DNA of 64,000 bases from Bog-950 sp044225825 (GTDB lineage: Bacteria > Bacteroidota > Bacteroidia > Chitinophagales > LD1). Numbering within the stretch: position 1 is the stretch's first letter; every line of letters starts with the position of its first letter. Made by a program: the position numbers and the translations under genes. The notes under the pieces are model-generated. The model was not told the DNA's origin and did not search any database. It saw only the letters and a program-made list of their open reading frames with translations. The stretch covers positions 186,001-250,000 of the forward strand of contig JBGAIB010000006.1 of the NCBI GenBank assembly GCA_044225825.1, read 5' to 3'. Positions 17,382 through 26,359 of this stretch are shown in pieces.

Positions 17382-19814
17382 ATGTTTCGGCGGCGGTCTC
17401 TTATACTCTCATTTTTTATTGTTTTAAGCTGTAGTTTGTTACACGCCCAGCGCGATGTTACAGTTAGCGGATCTATCTGGGCAGATGATGGCAGCACTCT
17501 AGGGAGTGCCACGATATATGCAGCCGGGTTTATGACCGGTGTTTACAGCGATAGCTCCGGCCATTTTAATCTTACTCTAAAAAAGGGCGAGGTAGATCTT
17601 TCGTTCTCTTATATTGGTTATGAACCTCAGCATTTATTTCTGAACCTTAAACAGGATACGGTTATAGAGGTAATGATGCGAAGTTTACAGATGAGTGAGG
17701 TGGTTATACTACAGCAAAAGGAATTGAAGGCCGCCAACCATGCCATGCAAGGCGTTATTACTTTAAGACCCGAGAACTTTACCTCGCTGCCTGCATTTTT
17801 AGGGGAAAGTGACCCTATACGCGCTGTGCAGATGCAGCCCGGCATTCAATCGGGTAACGAGGGCTCGCGTGGTATTTTTGTTAGAGGAGGGAGCCCTGAC
17901 CAAAACCTGATGCAACTGGATGGCGCCACCGTTTACAATCCGGCCCATATCTATGGATTCATTTCGGTTTTTAACGGCGAAAGCATCGACCACCTGGATG
18001 TTTATAAGGATAAATACCCTGCACGCTTTGGAGGCCGCCTGGGTTCGGTAATGGATATTACGCAACAGGCAGGAAATACCGACAAGTTGAAAGGCAGTAT
18101 TTCTGTTGGCCTGGTAACTTCGCGATTCCATTTGGATGGCCCTTTTGACAAAAGCAAAGCCACCACTTTTTCTCTTTCTGCGCGTATTTGTTACGTAGGT
18201 TTATTTACATCACCTATTTCCAAACATCAGTATAAGGTCTCGGGTTATGATGGTGATATTACCTACTATTTTGGCGATGTAAATGCCAAACTGGTGCATA
18301 CCTTCAAGAAACAGGGCAGCTTGCGTTTTAGTTTCTTTACCAATAACGACAGCTACCACTTTCTGAGGCAAACAGGCAACAATACCATGTATTCTGTAGC
18401 AAATGGCCGTTACGATCAGCGCTTAACCTGGGCCAACTATGTGGCTACGGCTGCGTATGTTCAGCCATTTAAAAGGGATTGGGAGTGGAGTAATCAACTA
18501 ACCTTTAGCCGTTACCAGATACGTACACAGCGTAGGGACAATTATGTAGAAACTGATGCTACTACAGGTGATACCAGTTACGCCAATCTAAGCTCCTACA
18601 ACAGTTTATCGTATATCAACGATATCTCCTGGAAATCGGAAGCAAGTTATAGCACCAGCACGCAATTGCTACGCGTAGGCGGTGGCATAAGTGGCTATCT
18701 TTTTGAAACAGGAAAAGGTCGCTCGGCGGTAATTAATACGTACTGGGGCAATTTTAGTAATGAGTTAAAGAGCGGGGGAGTACGCGCACTGGAAGGCTTT
18801 GCGTATGTAGATGAAGAGTACACCCCAGGAGAACAATGGGTAATAGCAGGGGGCTTTCATGCCCGCGTTTACCAGGTGCAGGATAAAACCTTTGCCAGCT
18901 TTTTGCCACGGGCCAGCCTATTATTTAAGCCGGCCAAGCTGTTTTTTATGCGGGCGTCGGTGTCCGGGGTATCACAAAACCTGCATTTGCTGGCTACTTC
19001 ATCAGCGGACATATTGAATGACCTTTGGGTGCCTGCAACGGCGAAGGCCGCACCTGAAACCGGCTGGAATTTCAGCGCCGGGGTAGGCCAAAAGCTACCC
19101 CTGAACTTTGAGTGGAGTATTGACGGTTTTTACCGTACGATGAAGAATGTGATTGAATACAATGATCGCACCGATTATAGCTATACCACCAAAAGCTGGG
19201 AGGAGCAGATTGCAACCGGTGGTATTGGCCGTGCTTATGGCATGGAAGTATATGTAGCCCGAAGTGCCGGACGTGTTACCGGTTCGGTGGCTTACTCGCT
19301 TGGCTGGAGCAAAAGACGTTTTGCGACCTTAAATCAAGGGGAGGATTACCCTTTCAAATATGACCGAAGGCATAATATAGCAGCCCAGTTAAATTACCTG
19401 ATAGGCAAACATTTTGAAGTGGGAGCCGCCTGGGTGTATGGCAGCGGTAATATGTTTACCCTGCCTGTGCAATCGTATCATAGTTGGATAGCAGCCTACT
19501 ATAACGAGGCTTTGTTGCAAAACGGACAAACCACCAGTAATACGGGTGAAACAATTGACGTTTATAGCGGTAAGAATTCCTACCGTTTACCGGCCTTTCA
19601 TCATCTGGATGTTTCGTTTACCTATAAAAAGCGTAGCCGCAGGCTGGAGCACCTTTTCAACTTCAGCATATATAATGTGTACAACCGCTTTAATATATTT
19701 TCGGTTTATGGCGATTATCGATTAACGGAAGATGGCACCAGGAAAATGGTCTATAAAAAGTTAAGTCTGTTTCCGGTAATGCCTTCAATTGCTTATACAC
19801 TTCGGTTTTCATGA
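17382..19814 (+). CDS. TonB-dependent receptor with carboxypeptidase-regulatory-like N-terminus
   Basis: An 810-residue outer-membrane receptor. Signal peptide (MFRRRSLILSFFIVLSCSLLHAQ), carboxypeptidase-regulatory-like domain (VTVSGSIWADDGSTLGSATIY...FSYIGYEP), plug (LPAFLGESDPIRAVQMQPGIQ, GIFVRGGSPDQNLMQLDGATVYNP, KYPARFGGRLGSVMDI), then a barrel ending PSIAYTLRFS with a terminal aromatic. A GTG at 17355 in frame would precede the signal peptide, so ATG 17382 is used. It overlaps the DUF4249 gene by 4 nt (ATGA), the usual receptor/partner pair of this phylum. Ligand unknown. Confidence 0.92.
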   Translation: MFRRRSLILSFFIVLSCSLLHAQRDVTVSGSIWADDGSTLGSATIYAAGFMTGVYSDSSGHFNLTLKKGEVDLSFSYIGYEPQHLFLNLKQDTVIEVMMRSLQMSEVVILQQKELKAANHAMQGVITLRPENFTSLPAFLGESDPIRAVQMQPGIQSGNEGSRGIFVRGGSPDQNLMQLDGATVYNPAHIYGFISVFNGESIDHLDVYKDKYPARFGGRLGSVMDITQQAGNTDKLKGSISVGLVTSRFHLDGPFDKSKATTFSLSARICYVGLFTSPISKHQYKVSGYDGDITYYFGDVNAKLVHTFKKQGSLRFSFFTNNDSYHFLRQTGNNTMYSVANGRYDQRLTWANYVATAAYVQPFKRDWEWSNQLTFSRYQIRTQRRDNYVETDATTGDTSYANLSSYNSLSYINDISWKSEASYSTSTQLLRVGGGISGYLFETGKGRSAVINTYWGNFSNELKSGGVRALEGFAYVDEEYTPGEQWVIAGGFHARVYQVQDKTFASFLPRASLLFKPAKLFFMRASVSGVSQNLHLLATSSADILNDLWVPATAKAAPETGWNFSAGVGQKLPLNFEWSIDGFYRTMKNVIEYNDRTDYSYTTKSWEEQIATGGIGRAYGMEVYVARSAGRVTGSVAYSLGWSKRRFATLNQGEDYPFKYDRRHNIAAQLNYLIGKHFEVGAAWVYGSGNMFTLPVQSYHSWIAAYYNEALLQNGQTTSNTGETIDVYSGKNSYRLPAFHHLDVSFTYKKRSRRLEHLFNFSIYNVYNRFNIFSVYGDYRLTEDGTRKMVYKKLSLFPVMPSIAYTLRFS

Positions 19815-20716
19815 AACAGTATTTGAACTACCTCTTATTGTTGGTGATGTTAGCTGGTGTAACCGGTTGTGAGAAGGATTTTGTAGTAGACGAACAAACC
19901 GCCGGCAAGCGCATGGTTGTAAATTGTATGTTCGATAACTTCAGGCCTTTTACCGTGTATGTTACGGAGAGTTCTACGCAAACGGGTTATGCCCCCTTTC
20001 ATTGTTTGAATGATGCAGTAGTAGAACTATACCAGGGCAGTACCTACCTTGAAACGTTAACCTATATACCTTCTGACAGTATCGCATCTTTCGGGGCGTT
20101 CAAGTCCCAAACTATGGCAGAACCGGGTAAGGCCTATTCGGTAAAAGTAAAGCAGGCACGTTATGGAGAAGCCACTGCTTCGGATTATTTGCCCACTGTA
20201 ACCCCCTTAGTTACTGCAGGATTAGAGAGCTATGGAAACGCTGCCAATAACTTTGCTTCGGTAGCCCGGATTCGCTTTGGCGATAACGTGGCGGCGGATG
20301 ATTATTACCGGTTAAATACCTGGATGAGTTGGGATTTTTGGGCGGTAAATGAACAGGGCGATTCGGTGCTGCTGCAACAAGGTGCTGCTTTGCGGCCGCA
20401 GCCATTGAATGCCCTTAGCGATACTGTACGCGATAACGGTTGGTATCTACTGTTTTCTGACAAAGGCTTTAACGGTATGGAGAAGGATCTCCGTTTTAGC
20501 TTTAGCGGGATACCACTAGAAGCACTGGAGCATGTTAATATCTATATTGAGTTGCACCATGTTTCGGAGGCTCATTACCGATACTTTAGAACCCTGGAAG
20601 CTTACCGTGCCTCGAACCCGCAAAGCGAACCGGTAACAGTGTTTGGTAATATCATCAACGGTTACGGTATCTTTTGCGGAGAAGGTATAAGTTACGCGGT
20701 GCTACCGGTTAAATAA
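19811..20716 (+). CDS. DUF4249-family lipoprotein, receptor partner
   Basis: A 301-residue lipoprotein with lipobox LAGVTGC (C20) followed by EKDFVVDE, then the DUF4249 beta-rich body ending IINGYGIFCGEGISY. The start overlaps the receptor stop by 4 nt, implying translational coupling and joint function at the outer membrane. It is the paired counterpart of the orphan at 7138; the two share the CEKDF start and the YGIF C-terminal motif. Confidence 0.92.
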   Translation: MKQYLNYLLLLVMLAGVTGCEKDFVVDEQTAGKRMVVNCMFDNFRPFTVYVTESSTQTGYAPFHCLNDAVVELYQGSTYLETLTYIPSDSIASFGAFKSQTMAEPGKAYSVKVKQARYGEATASDYLPTVTPLVTAGLESYGNAANNFASVARIRFGDNVAADDYYRLNTWMSWDFWAVNEQGDSVLLQQGAALRPQPLNALSDTVRDNGWYLLFSDKGFNGMEKDLRFSFSGIPLEALEHVNIYIELHHVSEAHYRYFRTLEAYRASNPQSEPVTVFGNIINGYGIFCGEGISYAVLPVK

Positions 20717-20721
20717 TTGCT

Positions 20722-22344
20722 ATGCATCATTCGTTTTCCAGAGTTGTAATGTTCCTTTTGTTGGCAGGTTTACTGGCAGCCTGTGAAGGTAACCGTCAAC
20801 AAAGCAGCGATAAGAAGATATTCCGCTACAATGCAGCTGCAGGTATTACTTCATTGGACCCTGCCTTTGCTTCCGATAAGGAGAATATCTGGGCCGTTAA
20901 TCAATTGTTCAATTCGCTGGTGCAACTGGATGATTCGCTACATGTACAGCCTTGTATAGCCCAAAGCTGGCGTATGGACAGCACCGGATTGATCTATACC
21001 TTCCGCCTGCGCAGCGATGTCTATTTTCATGACAATGCCTGTTTTGCCGAGGGGAAAGGAAGAAAGCTTACGGCATCGGATGTAGTGTACAGTTTTAAAC
21101 GGCTGATAGATCCTGCAACAGCAGCACGCGGGGCCTGGGTATTTAATGGCCGTGTGGATACCGGCAAGGCTTTTACTGCAATTGACGACAGCACCTTTCA
21201 GTTAGCATTGGCTCGTCCGTTCCGCCCCATGCTGGGTATATTAAGTATGCAGTTTTGCGCCATTGTACCGCACGAAGCAATAGAAAAGTATGGCAAAGAT
21301 TTTCGTTCGCACCCTGTTGGTACGGGCCCTTTTGTGTTTACAAACTGGAAAGAAGGAGTAGCCCTTGTAATGGACCGTAACCCGCATTATTTCGAGAAGG
21401 ATGGCGACAAGCAACTGCCTTATCTGGATGGCATAAAGGTTAGTTTTATCGATAATACCAAAACAGAGTTCCTGAGTTTCAGGCAGGGGAATCTTGATTT
21501 TGTATCGGGGATAGATGCTGCCTACATTGATGAGATACTGGAGGATAATGGCGATGTGAAAGCGCAATGGAAAGATAAGTTCAACTTTTACAAGGTGCCG
21601 TATCTGAATACTGAATATCTATGCTTTTTAATGAAGGATGCTGATGGTACCAATCCGCTTCAAAACAAAAAGGTAAGGCAGGCCATTAACTATGGTATTG
21701 ATAAGCAGCAGTTGATTGATTACCTGCGGAACGGAGTTGGCGTACCAGCTACTCACGGATTTGTACCTTATGGCTTTGGTGATTACGATGCAAGCGCTGT
21801 GCCCGGATATACCTATGATATAGCCAAGGCCAAGCAACTACTTGCTGAGGCCGGTTACCCCGGAGGAAAGGGCTTGCCGGAAATAAAGCTATATACCAAT
21901 GATTTTTACAAAGAGTATGCCTTGCAAATAAGTAAGCAGTTGGAGCAGTTGAACCTAGTAGTGAAAATAGAACTGGTGCAAAGTTCACTGCTGAAGGAAA
22001 TGAAGGCCAGCGGTAAAGCACCTTTTTTCAGGGCATCCCTAATAGCTGATTACAGCGATCCGGAAACTTACCTGGCAGCATTTTACAGCAAGCACATTGC
22101 GCCTCCCAATTACACCCGGTTTAAAAACAAAGCCTTTGATGCCCTTTACGAAAAGGCAGTTGCCGAACCTGATCTGCAGAAGCGAAACGATTATTACCAC
22201 CAGATGGAAGCGATAGTGTTGGAACAAGCACCTATAGTGCCTTTGTATTATGATGAGGTAATCCGCTTTACACAAAAGAAGGTAAAGGGCCTACAGCCGA
22301 ATGCGCTTAATCTGCTTACCCTTAAACGCGTTCAACTACAGTAG
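20722..22344 (+). CDS. Peptide-type ABC transporter substrate-binding lipoprotein
   Basis: 540 residues of the SBP family 5 (oligopeptide/nickel type). Lipobox LLAGLLAAC gives lipidated C21. Family features include AGITSLDPAFASDKEN, LRSDVYFHDN, the signature-like region KLTASDVVYSFKRLID, and C-terminal KRNDYYHQMEAIVLEQAPIVPLYYD. Proteins of this family bind peptides or small solutes for an ABC importer, but no permease or ATPase genes are adjacent. It starts 5 nt after the DUF4249 gene, so it may be part of the receptor operon and receive the same ligand. Confidence 0.92.
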   Translation: MHHSFSRVVMFLLLAGLLAACEGNRQQSSDKKIFRYNAAAGITSLDPAFASDKENIWAVNQLFNSLVQLDDSLHVQPCIAQSWRMDSTGLIYTFRLRSDVYFHDNACFAEGKGRKLTASDVVYSFKRLIDPATAARGAWVFNGRVDTGKAFTAIDDSTFQLALARPFRPMLGILSMQFCAIVPHEAIEKYGKDFRSHPVGTGPFVFTNWKEGVALVMDRNPHYFEKDGDKQLPYLDGIKVSFIDNTKTEFLSFRQGNLDFVSGIDAAYIDEILEDNGDVKAQWKDKFNFYKVPYLNTEYLCFLMKDADGTNPLQNKKVRQAINYGIDKQQLIDYLRNGVGVPATHGFVPYGFGDYDASAVPGYTYDIAKAKQLLAEAGYPGGKGLPEIKLYTNDFYKEYALQISKQLEQLNLVVKIELVQSSLLKEMKASGKAPFFRASLIADYSDPETYLAAFYSKHIAPPNYTRFKNKAFDALYEKAVAEPDLQKRNDYYHQMEAIVLEQAPIVPLYYDEVIRFTQKKVKGLQPNALNLLTLKRVQLQ

Positions 22345-22686
22345 ATGTTACGGCGCCTTTTATGCCATATAAGTTTTGGGTACCTGGTATTATTGCTTGC
22401 CTTTGTGCTGTTTGTGCTTATTTCGGCTACATACCGCGTGTTGGTGAGCCCTGAACAATTTAACGCCGGAAATGGTCAGCAAGGTGCGGCTATCTATATG
22501 TTGTTATTTACCGTGGGTGTAGCCGTTTATCTGGCACTGGGGGTTTATGTGTGTCTGGTGCTTAGGAAAAACGCCTGGGTTTTAAGCGCAGGTTTATTTT
22601 ACATACTTTTCCTATTGTTTGCCGTAGCTTTTTTAGCTCCTTCTCTTTACTACCTGCTGGGTTTTATTGCTTATGCATTGAATTGA
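22345..22686 (+). CDS. Small four-helix membrane protein
   Basis: 113 residues with about four hydrophobic segments (SFGYLVLLLAFVLFVLIS; IYMLLFTVGVAVYLALGVYVC; WVLSAGLFYILFLLFAVAFLA; LYYLLGFIAYAL). The ATG directly abuts the stop of the binding-protein gene, so it is almost certainly cotranslated with it. No motif identifies a function; it is too small to be an ABC permease. Confidence 0.75.
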   Translation: MLRRLLCHISFGYLVLLLAFVLFVLISATYRVLVSPEQFNAGNGQQGAAIYMLLFTVGVAVYLALGVYVCLVLRKNAWVLSAGLFYILFLLFAVAFLAPSLYYLLGFIAYALN

Positions 22687-22785
22687 GGGAGTGTTACAAC
22701 TGTATTAATTTTATATTAAGCGCGTTATTAAAGTGGGTAAGGAGAGCAAAGCCTGCCAATTATGAACCGGTGTAAACTATAACCT

Positions 22786-23379
22786 ATGTGGTGGTCTTAT
22801 CTTCTTGTTTTTATTGGTGCGCTGATCTGCGATATTGTTCCTTTTCCGTTTCCACCGGCCTTTACTGTAATGATTTTGTTTCAGATACTTTTTAAGCTGA
22901 ACATCTGGGCTGTAATTGTTATTGGTGTGGCAGGTTCGGTTTTAGGCAGGTATATTCTTACCCTTTACATACCTAAACTATCGGATAATCTCTTTAAGCC
23001 CGATAAGAATGAAGACGTGAAGTATTTAGGCAAGAAGTTAAAAGAAAAAGGCTGGAAGAGCCATGCTGCAGTTTTAGCCTATAGTTTGCTGCCACTGCCT
23101 ACAACACCCTTGTTTGTTGCAGCTGGTATGGCCCGCTTAAGTGCCTTTTACATCATCCCCGCCTTCCTGGTTGGAAAGTTTACAAGCGATACGGCGGCCG
23201 TTTTTATGGGAGATTTCGCAGTGAAGAACGTAAGCGATTTAGCCCATGATGCGATATCGTGGAAATCGATTTTGATGCTGGTTCTGGGGGGAGTGCTGTT
23301 GTGTGCTCTGTTATTCATTGATTGGCGTACCCTTATCCAGAAGAAGAAGTTTAGCCTTCGGTTTAAGATCTGGAAGTAA
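22786..23379 (+). CDS. VTT/DedA-like membrane protein
   Basis: 197 residues with several membrane segments and a conserved re-entrant-type motif (AYSLLPLPTTPLFVAAGMARLSAF in two halves around residues 103-126), resembling the VTT (DedA/SNARE-associated) fold. Members flip or transport lipids or maintain envelope homeostasis. The N-terminal half has a Pro-rich PFPFPPAF turn. It stands 99 bp from the preceding gene, probably as its own unit. Assignment rests on pattern only. Confidence 0.65.
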   Translation: MWWSYLLVFIGALICDIVPFPFPPAFTVMILFQILFKLNIWAVIVIGVAGSVLGRYILTLYIPKLSDNLFKPDKNEDVKYLGKKLKEKGWKSHAAVLAYSLLPLPTTPLFVAAGMARLSAFYIIPAFLVGKFTSDTAAVFMGDFAVKNVSDLAHDAISWKSILMLVLGGVLLCALLFIDWRTLIQKKKFSLRFKIWK

Positions 23380-23384
23380 CCTCC

Positions 23385-23630
23385 TTATTGATTAGCGGTA
23401 GGACCGGTTGCAGCGGGAAACCCCGTTGTGCCTTTATAACCAGTTGGGCCTGTAATGGAGGGCAAGGAAGTAGAACCAGTTAATCCGGTTATGGAAGAAG
23501 GACCCGTGTAACCTGTGCTACCTGAAATACCCGGCAGCCCGTTGGATTGCTGATGTAACTGATTAGCCAGGAGGATAGATGCCGTGCCTGATACAGCCAT
23601 TACGACCACCAGATTGATTAAACGATTCAT
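23385..23630 (-). CDS. Tiny collagen-like exported protein
   Basis: 81 residues: a membrane-anchoring or signal segment (MNRLINLVVVMAVSGTASILLA), then a stretch of Gly-x-y-like triplets with TG and GPTG repeats (GLPGISGSTGYTGPS, GLTGSTSLPSITGP, GYKGTTGFPAATGP) interrupted by Ser-Ile insertions. Collagen-like repeats form triple helices outside the cell in many bacteria. The short length and Thr-rich y positions recall exosporium-type collagen-like proteins, though this is a Gram-negative. The gene is convergent with the VTT gene (5 bp). Confidence 0.6.
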   Translation of the reverse strand: MNRLINLVVVMAVSGTASILLANQLHQQSNGLPGISGSTGYTGPSSITGLTGSTSLPSITGPTGYKGTTGFPAATGPTANQ

Positions 23631-23725
23631 GATTCATAGCTTTGATACGGTTTATCCTACTAAAAAACCGTACCGGCCCATTAAATTGGGATTCAGGCTG
23701 TTCTAATGATTTGTTATCAACATCA

Positions 23726-23755
23726 TTGTTAAGTCCATATTATTGATTATCTTTG
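23726..23755 (+). promoter_or_regulatory. Consensus Bacteroidota promoter of the initiator tRNA
   Basis: TTG at 23726-23728, exactly 19 nt, then TATCTTTG at 23748-23755. The tRNA begins 11 nt later. This is the best promoter in the window and supports the phylum assignment. Confidence 0.88.
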
Positions 23756-23766
23756 CGTTCCCAAAT

Positions 23767-23839
<73 letters not shown>

Positions 23840-23848
23840 CAAGCCGAG

Positions 23849-23882
23849 ACCCTTGACAGCATTAGCTTTCAAGGGTTTTTTG
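23849..23882 (+). terminator. Terminator of the tRNA-fMet
   Basis: An 8-bp stem ACCCTTGA / TCAAGGGT with a 12-nt loop followed by T-rich sequence (TTTTTTGTCTTT), starting 10 nt after the tRNA. Confidence 0.8.
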
Positions 23883-23910
23883 TCTTTAGGCACTTAGCTA
23901 ATTTCTGAGT

Positions 23911-23932
23911 TAGGTAAAACATAGGTAAAACA
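23911..23932 (+). repeat. Tandem 11-bp direct repeat next to the tRNA
   Basis: TAGGTAAAACA occurs twice head to tail (23911-23921 and 23922-23932). It lies 72 bp after the tRNA, where arm-type sites of a tyrosine recombinase would be expected if the island entered at the tRNA. No integrase gene is visible, so this is inference. Confidence 0.5.
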
Positions 23933-23996
23933 TTTTGCTCTATAACCCCTTAAATTACTATGCAAAACTATGTTATGCTTTCCATTCCTTCTCTTT

Positions 23997-24018
23997 AGCT
24001 AAGGTTGAAACCTTGGCT
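23997..24018. repeat. 22-bp near-perfect palindrome
   Basis: AGCTAAGGTT, 2-nt centre, AACCTTGGCT: 9 of 10 positions pair. It lies between the tRNA and the stop of the first island gene. It could be a recombination half-site pair or a protein binding site; it lacks a T-tract on either side. Confidence 0.45.
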
Positions 24019-24103
24019 ATGTATGGCCTGTTAGATCTTTTTGCAAAACTTGGCTTTAGATTGGACTTGTGTGGTTTTGCAAATGCGCAATCAAAAGCAC
24101 TGG

Positions 24104-26356
24104 TTAGTACTTCGTTTGTTTTAAATAGTCTTTTAAGGTTATTGTTGTTATACCGAAACCCTTTGATTTAACTTGTAAACCGTTGTCCGAAGTAAGCATA
24201 ATTGGGTTTTCGTCTTTATATTTTATAGCAACCGTCAAGATAAAATTGTCTGGCGATTTTTTGTCAAAGTCGCTGGGTAACAAAGTTAGGTCAGCTGTGT
24301 CCATTTTGATATTGCGTTTGTCAAAGCTGTCGTTGATTTGTTTAATTGCTTTTTGAACATTTTGTTTTTGTTTTTCTGTTGGCAGTGTAACTTTCAATTT
24401 GTCCAATTCGTCAATGACCTTTGCTGATAAAACTACTTGATACTGTTTGTCGATTTTTGAAATAATGTCGGGTTGATCAACAAATACATTTGTATCAATT
24501 ATGTAGATATTTTGCTTCCCTTTAACAATTTCCTTCTTGGCTTTTTCAAACTTGGATAGGTCTATTTTATCAATAACCTTTAAGCCTGGTAATTTGGACT
24601 GATTTGCCTCATTAACATTTGTTTCCGCGTAAGTAGATGAAGTAGAAATGGGTTGGTTTATTTCACACTTTGAGATAAACTCAGCTACCAAACCTTTATA
24701 CGGCTGAACCACTTTGTAAACTTCATCTAATAGAATCAAAGTGCAGAATCGTGCTCTACTTGTAGCTACATTGAAACGGTTTACTTTGAATGAAAAAGCA
24801 GGCCTGCCATCAGAAAAAGCAAAATAAAAACAGAAATCTATTGTCAAGCCCTGCACACTGTCAACGGTATTAATGAGTACCTGGTCTTGCTTATCATTCA
24901 ATTTATGAAGTAAATTATCTCTCAGCAACTTAACGCCTTTCTTGGTAGATGACAAAATCGCTATTTCAAACTTAGGGTTTATTTGAAGCAAGGCATTTAT
25001 TTGACTTAGTAGCAGATCATAAATGCTCTTCAAATTTGTTGAATCATAATAGAATAATGAGCAACCGCCTTTGTTATTGTAAATGTTAGGTATTTTCGTA
25101 AATATCTCATTCCCTTTTTGAATATCTGACTTTGATTTTAGGCTGTTTTCATAAAATGTGTTTGTTTGATGACAAGCATTTTCAGAAAATCGGTAGGTTG
25201 TTGTTAGTCTGAATTTGGGGCAGTTGATTGTGGATGCATAAAAAGTAAAAGATTCCAACATCAAGTTTATATTTGGAGAGATGTTACCTGGATTCTCTTG
25301 ATTTACGACTGGCGGTAATTGCAAAGGATCGCCAACTAAAATCACTTTTTTACCAAGTAGTTTGGCAGCTGCAATAGTTCCGAGAAAGCACTGACTCGCT
25401 TCTTCTAAAATAATGTAGTCATAGACATGGCTACTAATGTTTTCAACTGCAATGCCGGTCATTTTATAGAAAGTTGTAAGCAGAATACTTCCAGCCGCAG
25501 GCAGGAAATCTTTTGGCATTGGCTTTAAAGGCTTTACTTCTTTTGATTCTTCTAACGTAAGGTTTGATTTATAAACCACCTTTTTATCGGCTGCATCTAA
25601 TTCAAAATACTTCTTAGCCAATTCAATCAATGACCGATTGGCTAAGGTAGCTACAAGCACCGATTTATTTTCTTTGTTTAAAACTTCTATCAACCTTGAT
25701 ATGAAAAAGGTTTTACCTGTACCCGGAGGTCCTTGTATTATGATGGTATCGCTGTTCTTTAAATCAGTTTTGTATTTGGCAATTAAGTCTAAGGAGTCAT
25801 CAATATAAACTGGTTTAAAATCGTTTAAATGGTAAGTCCCGGATATTATTTTTTCTGCTTTTGTGGACTTTACATCATTCTTGGTAATCTGAATAAGGTT
25901 GAAATAGTATTTTAAGGGTGGGTCCGAAATACCAAACACAATTTTATCCCCTTTGGAAAGAGAGTTTAAAAACTCTAAGTCAAAATTGTTGAATCCTATA
26001 TTGAATTTACCATTCTGTTCGTGGTAATATACCCCATAACATTCACTGAAAGTTGAAACATTATTTTGCCGATAAAAGCGATAAGTAAAATCGTAAAAAT
26101 TTGAAGAAACTATCGATGTCTCTTTAGGTTTTGTTGCTGTTAATGGAATTTTTGTTTTGGGAAGTTTATCTTTAGGGAAAGAGAAGGCCACCTGATTTCT
26201 TGTTTCGTCAATATATTCAAATGTGCCAACAAAAAGTTCGTTTTTGTTAATTAAATCTATGCACTTAGAACTTAGATATGAGTTATATTCTTCACGAATA
26301 GTTTCGATCTCTTTATTATAGAACGTATATTGTTGTTCCTTGGTTAGATTTTTCAT
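24104..26356 (-). CDS. UPF1-like SF1 helicase with C-terminal PIN nuclease domain
   Basis: 750 residues. An N-terminal beta-rich nucleic-acid-binding part (to ~190) precedes an SF1 helicase core: Walker A GPPGTGKT (~208-215), Walker B-type EEAS (~315), GDPLQLPPV (motif III), TTYRF (motif IV region), DSVQGLTIDF and VATSRAR (motifs V-VI). The order and AN1/UPF1-like motifs indicate 5'-3' RNA or DNA unwinding. From ~615 a PIN domain follows (IYIIDTNVFVDQPDI, VIDELDKLK, SPDNFILTVA, LTSDNGLQVK) with the acidic residues of an RNase. It follows the giant ATPase gene after 3 nt, so both form one operon. I read it as the effector nuclease-helicase of a defence module. Confidence 0.9.
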   Translation of the reverse strand: MKNLTKEQQYTFYNKEIETIREEYNSYLSSKCIDLINKNELFVGTFEYIDETRNQVAFSFPKDKLPKTKIPLTATKPKETSIVSSNFYDFTYRFYRQNNVSTFSECYGVYYHEQNGKFNIGFNNFDLEFLNSLSKGDKIVFGISDPPLKYYFNLIQITKNDVKSTKAEKIISGTYHLNDFKPVYIDDSLDLIAKYKTDLKNSDTIIIQGPPGTGKTFFISRLIEVLNKENKSVLVATLANRSLIELAKKYFELDAADKKVVYKSNLTLEESKEVKPLKPMPKDFLPAAGSILLTTFYKMTGIAVENISSHVYDYIILEEASQCFLGTIAAAKLLGKKVILVGDPLQLPPVVNQENPGNISPNINLMLESFTFYASTINCPKFRLTTTYRFSENACHQTNTFYENSLKSKSDIQKGNEIFTKIPNIYNNKGGCSLFYYDSTNLKSIYDLLLSQINALLQINPKFEIAILSSTKKGVKLLRDNLLHKLNDKQDQVLINTVDSVQGLTIDFCFYFAFSDGRPAFSFKVNRFNVATSRARFCTLILLDEVYKVVQPYKGLVAEFISKCEINQPISTSSTYAETNVNEANQSKLPGLKVIDKIDLSKFEKAKKEIVKGKQNIYIIDTNVFVDQPDIISKIDKQYQVVLSAKVIDELDKLKVTLPTEKQKQNVQKAIKQINDSFDKRNIKMDTADLTLLPSDFDKKSPDNFILTVAIKYKDENPIMLTSDNGLQVKSKGFGITTITLKDYLKQTKY

Positions 26357-26359
26357 GCT

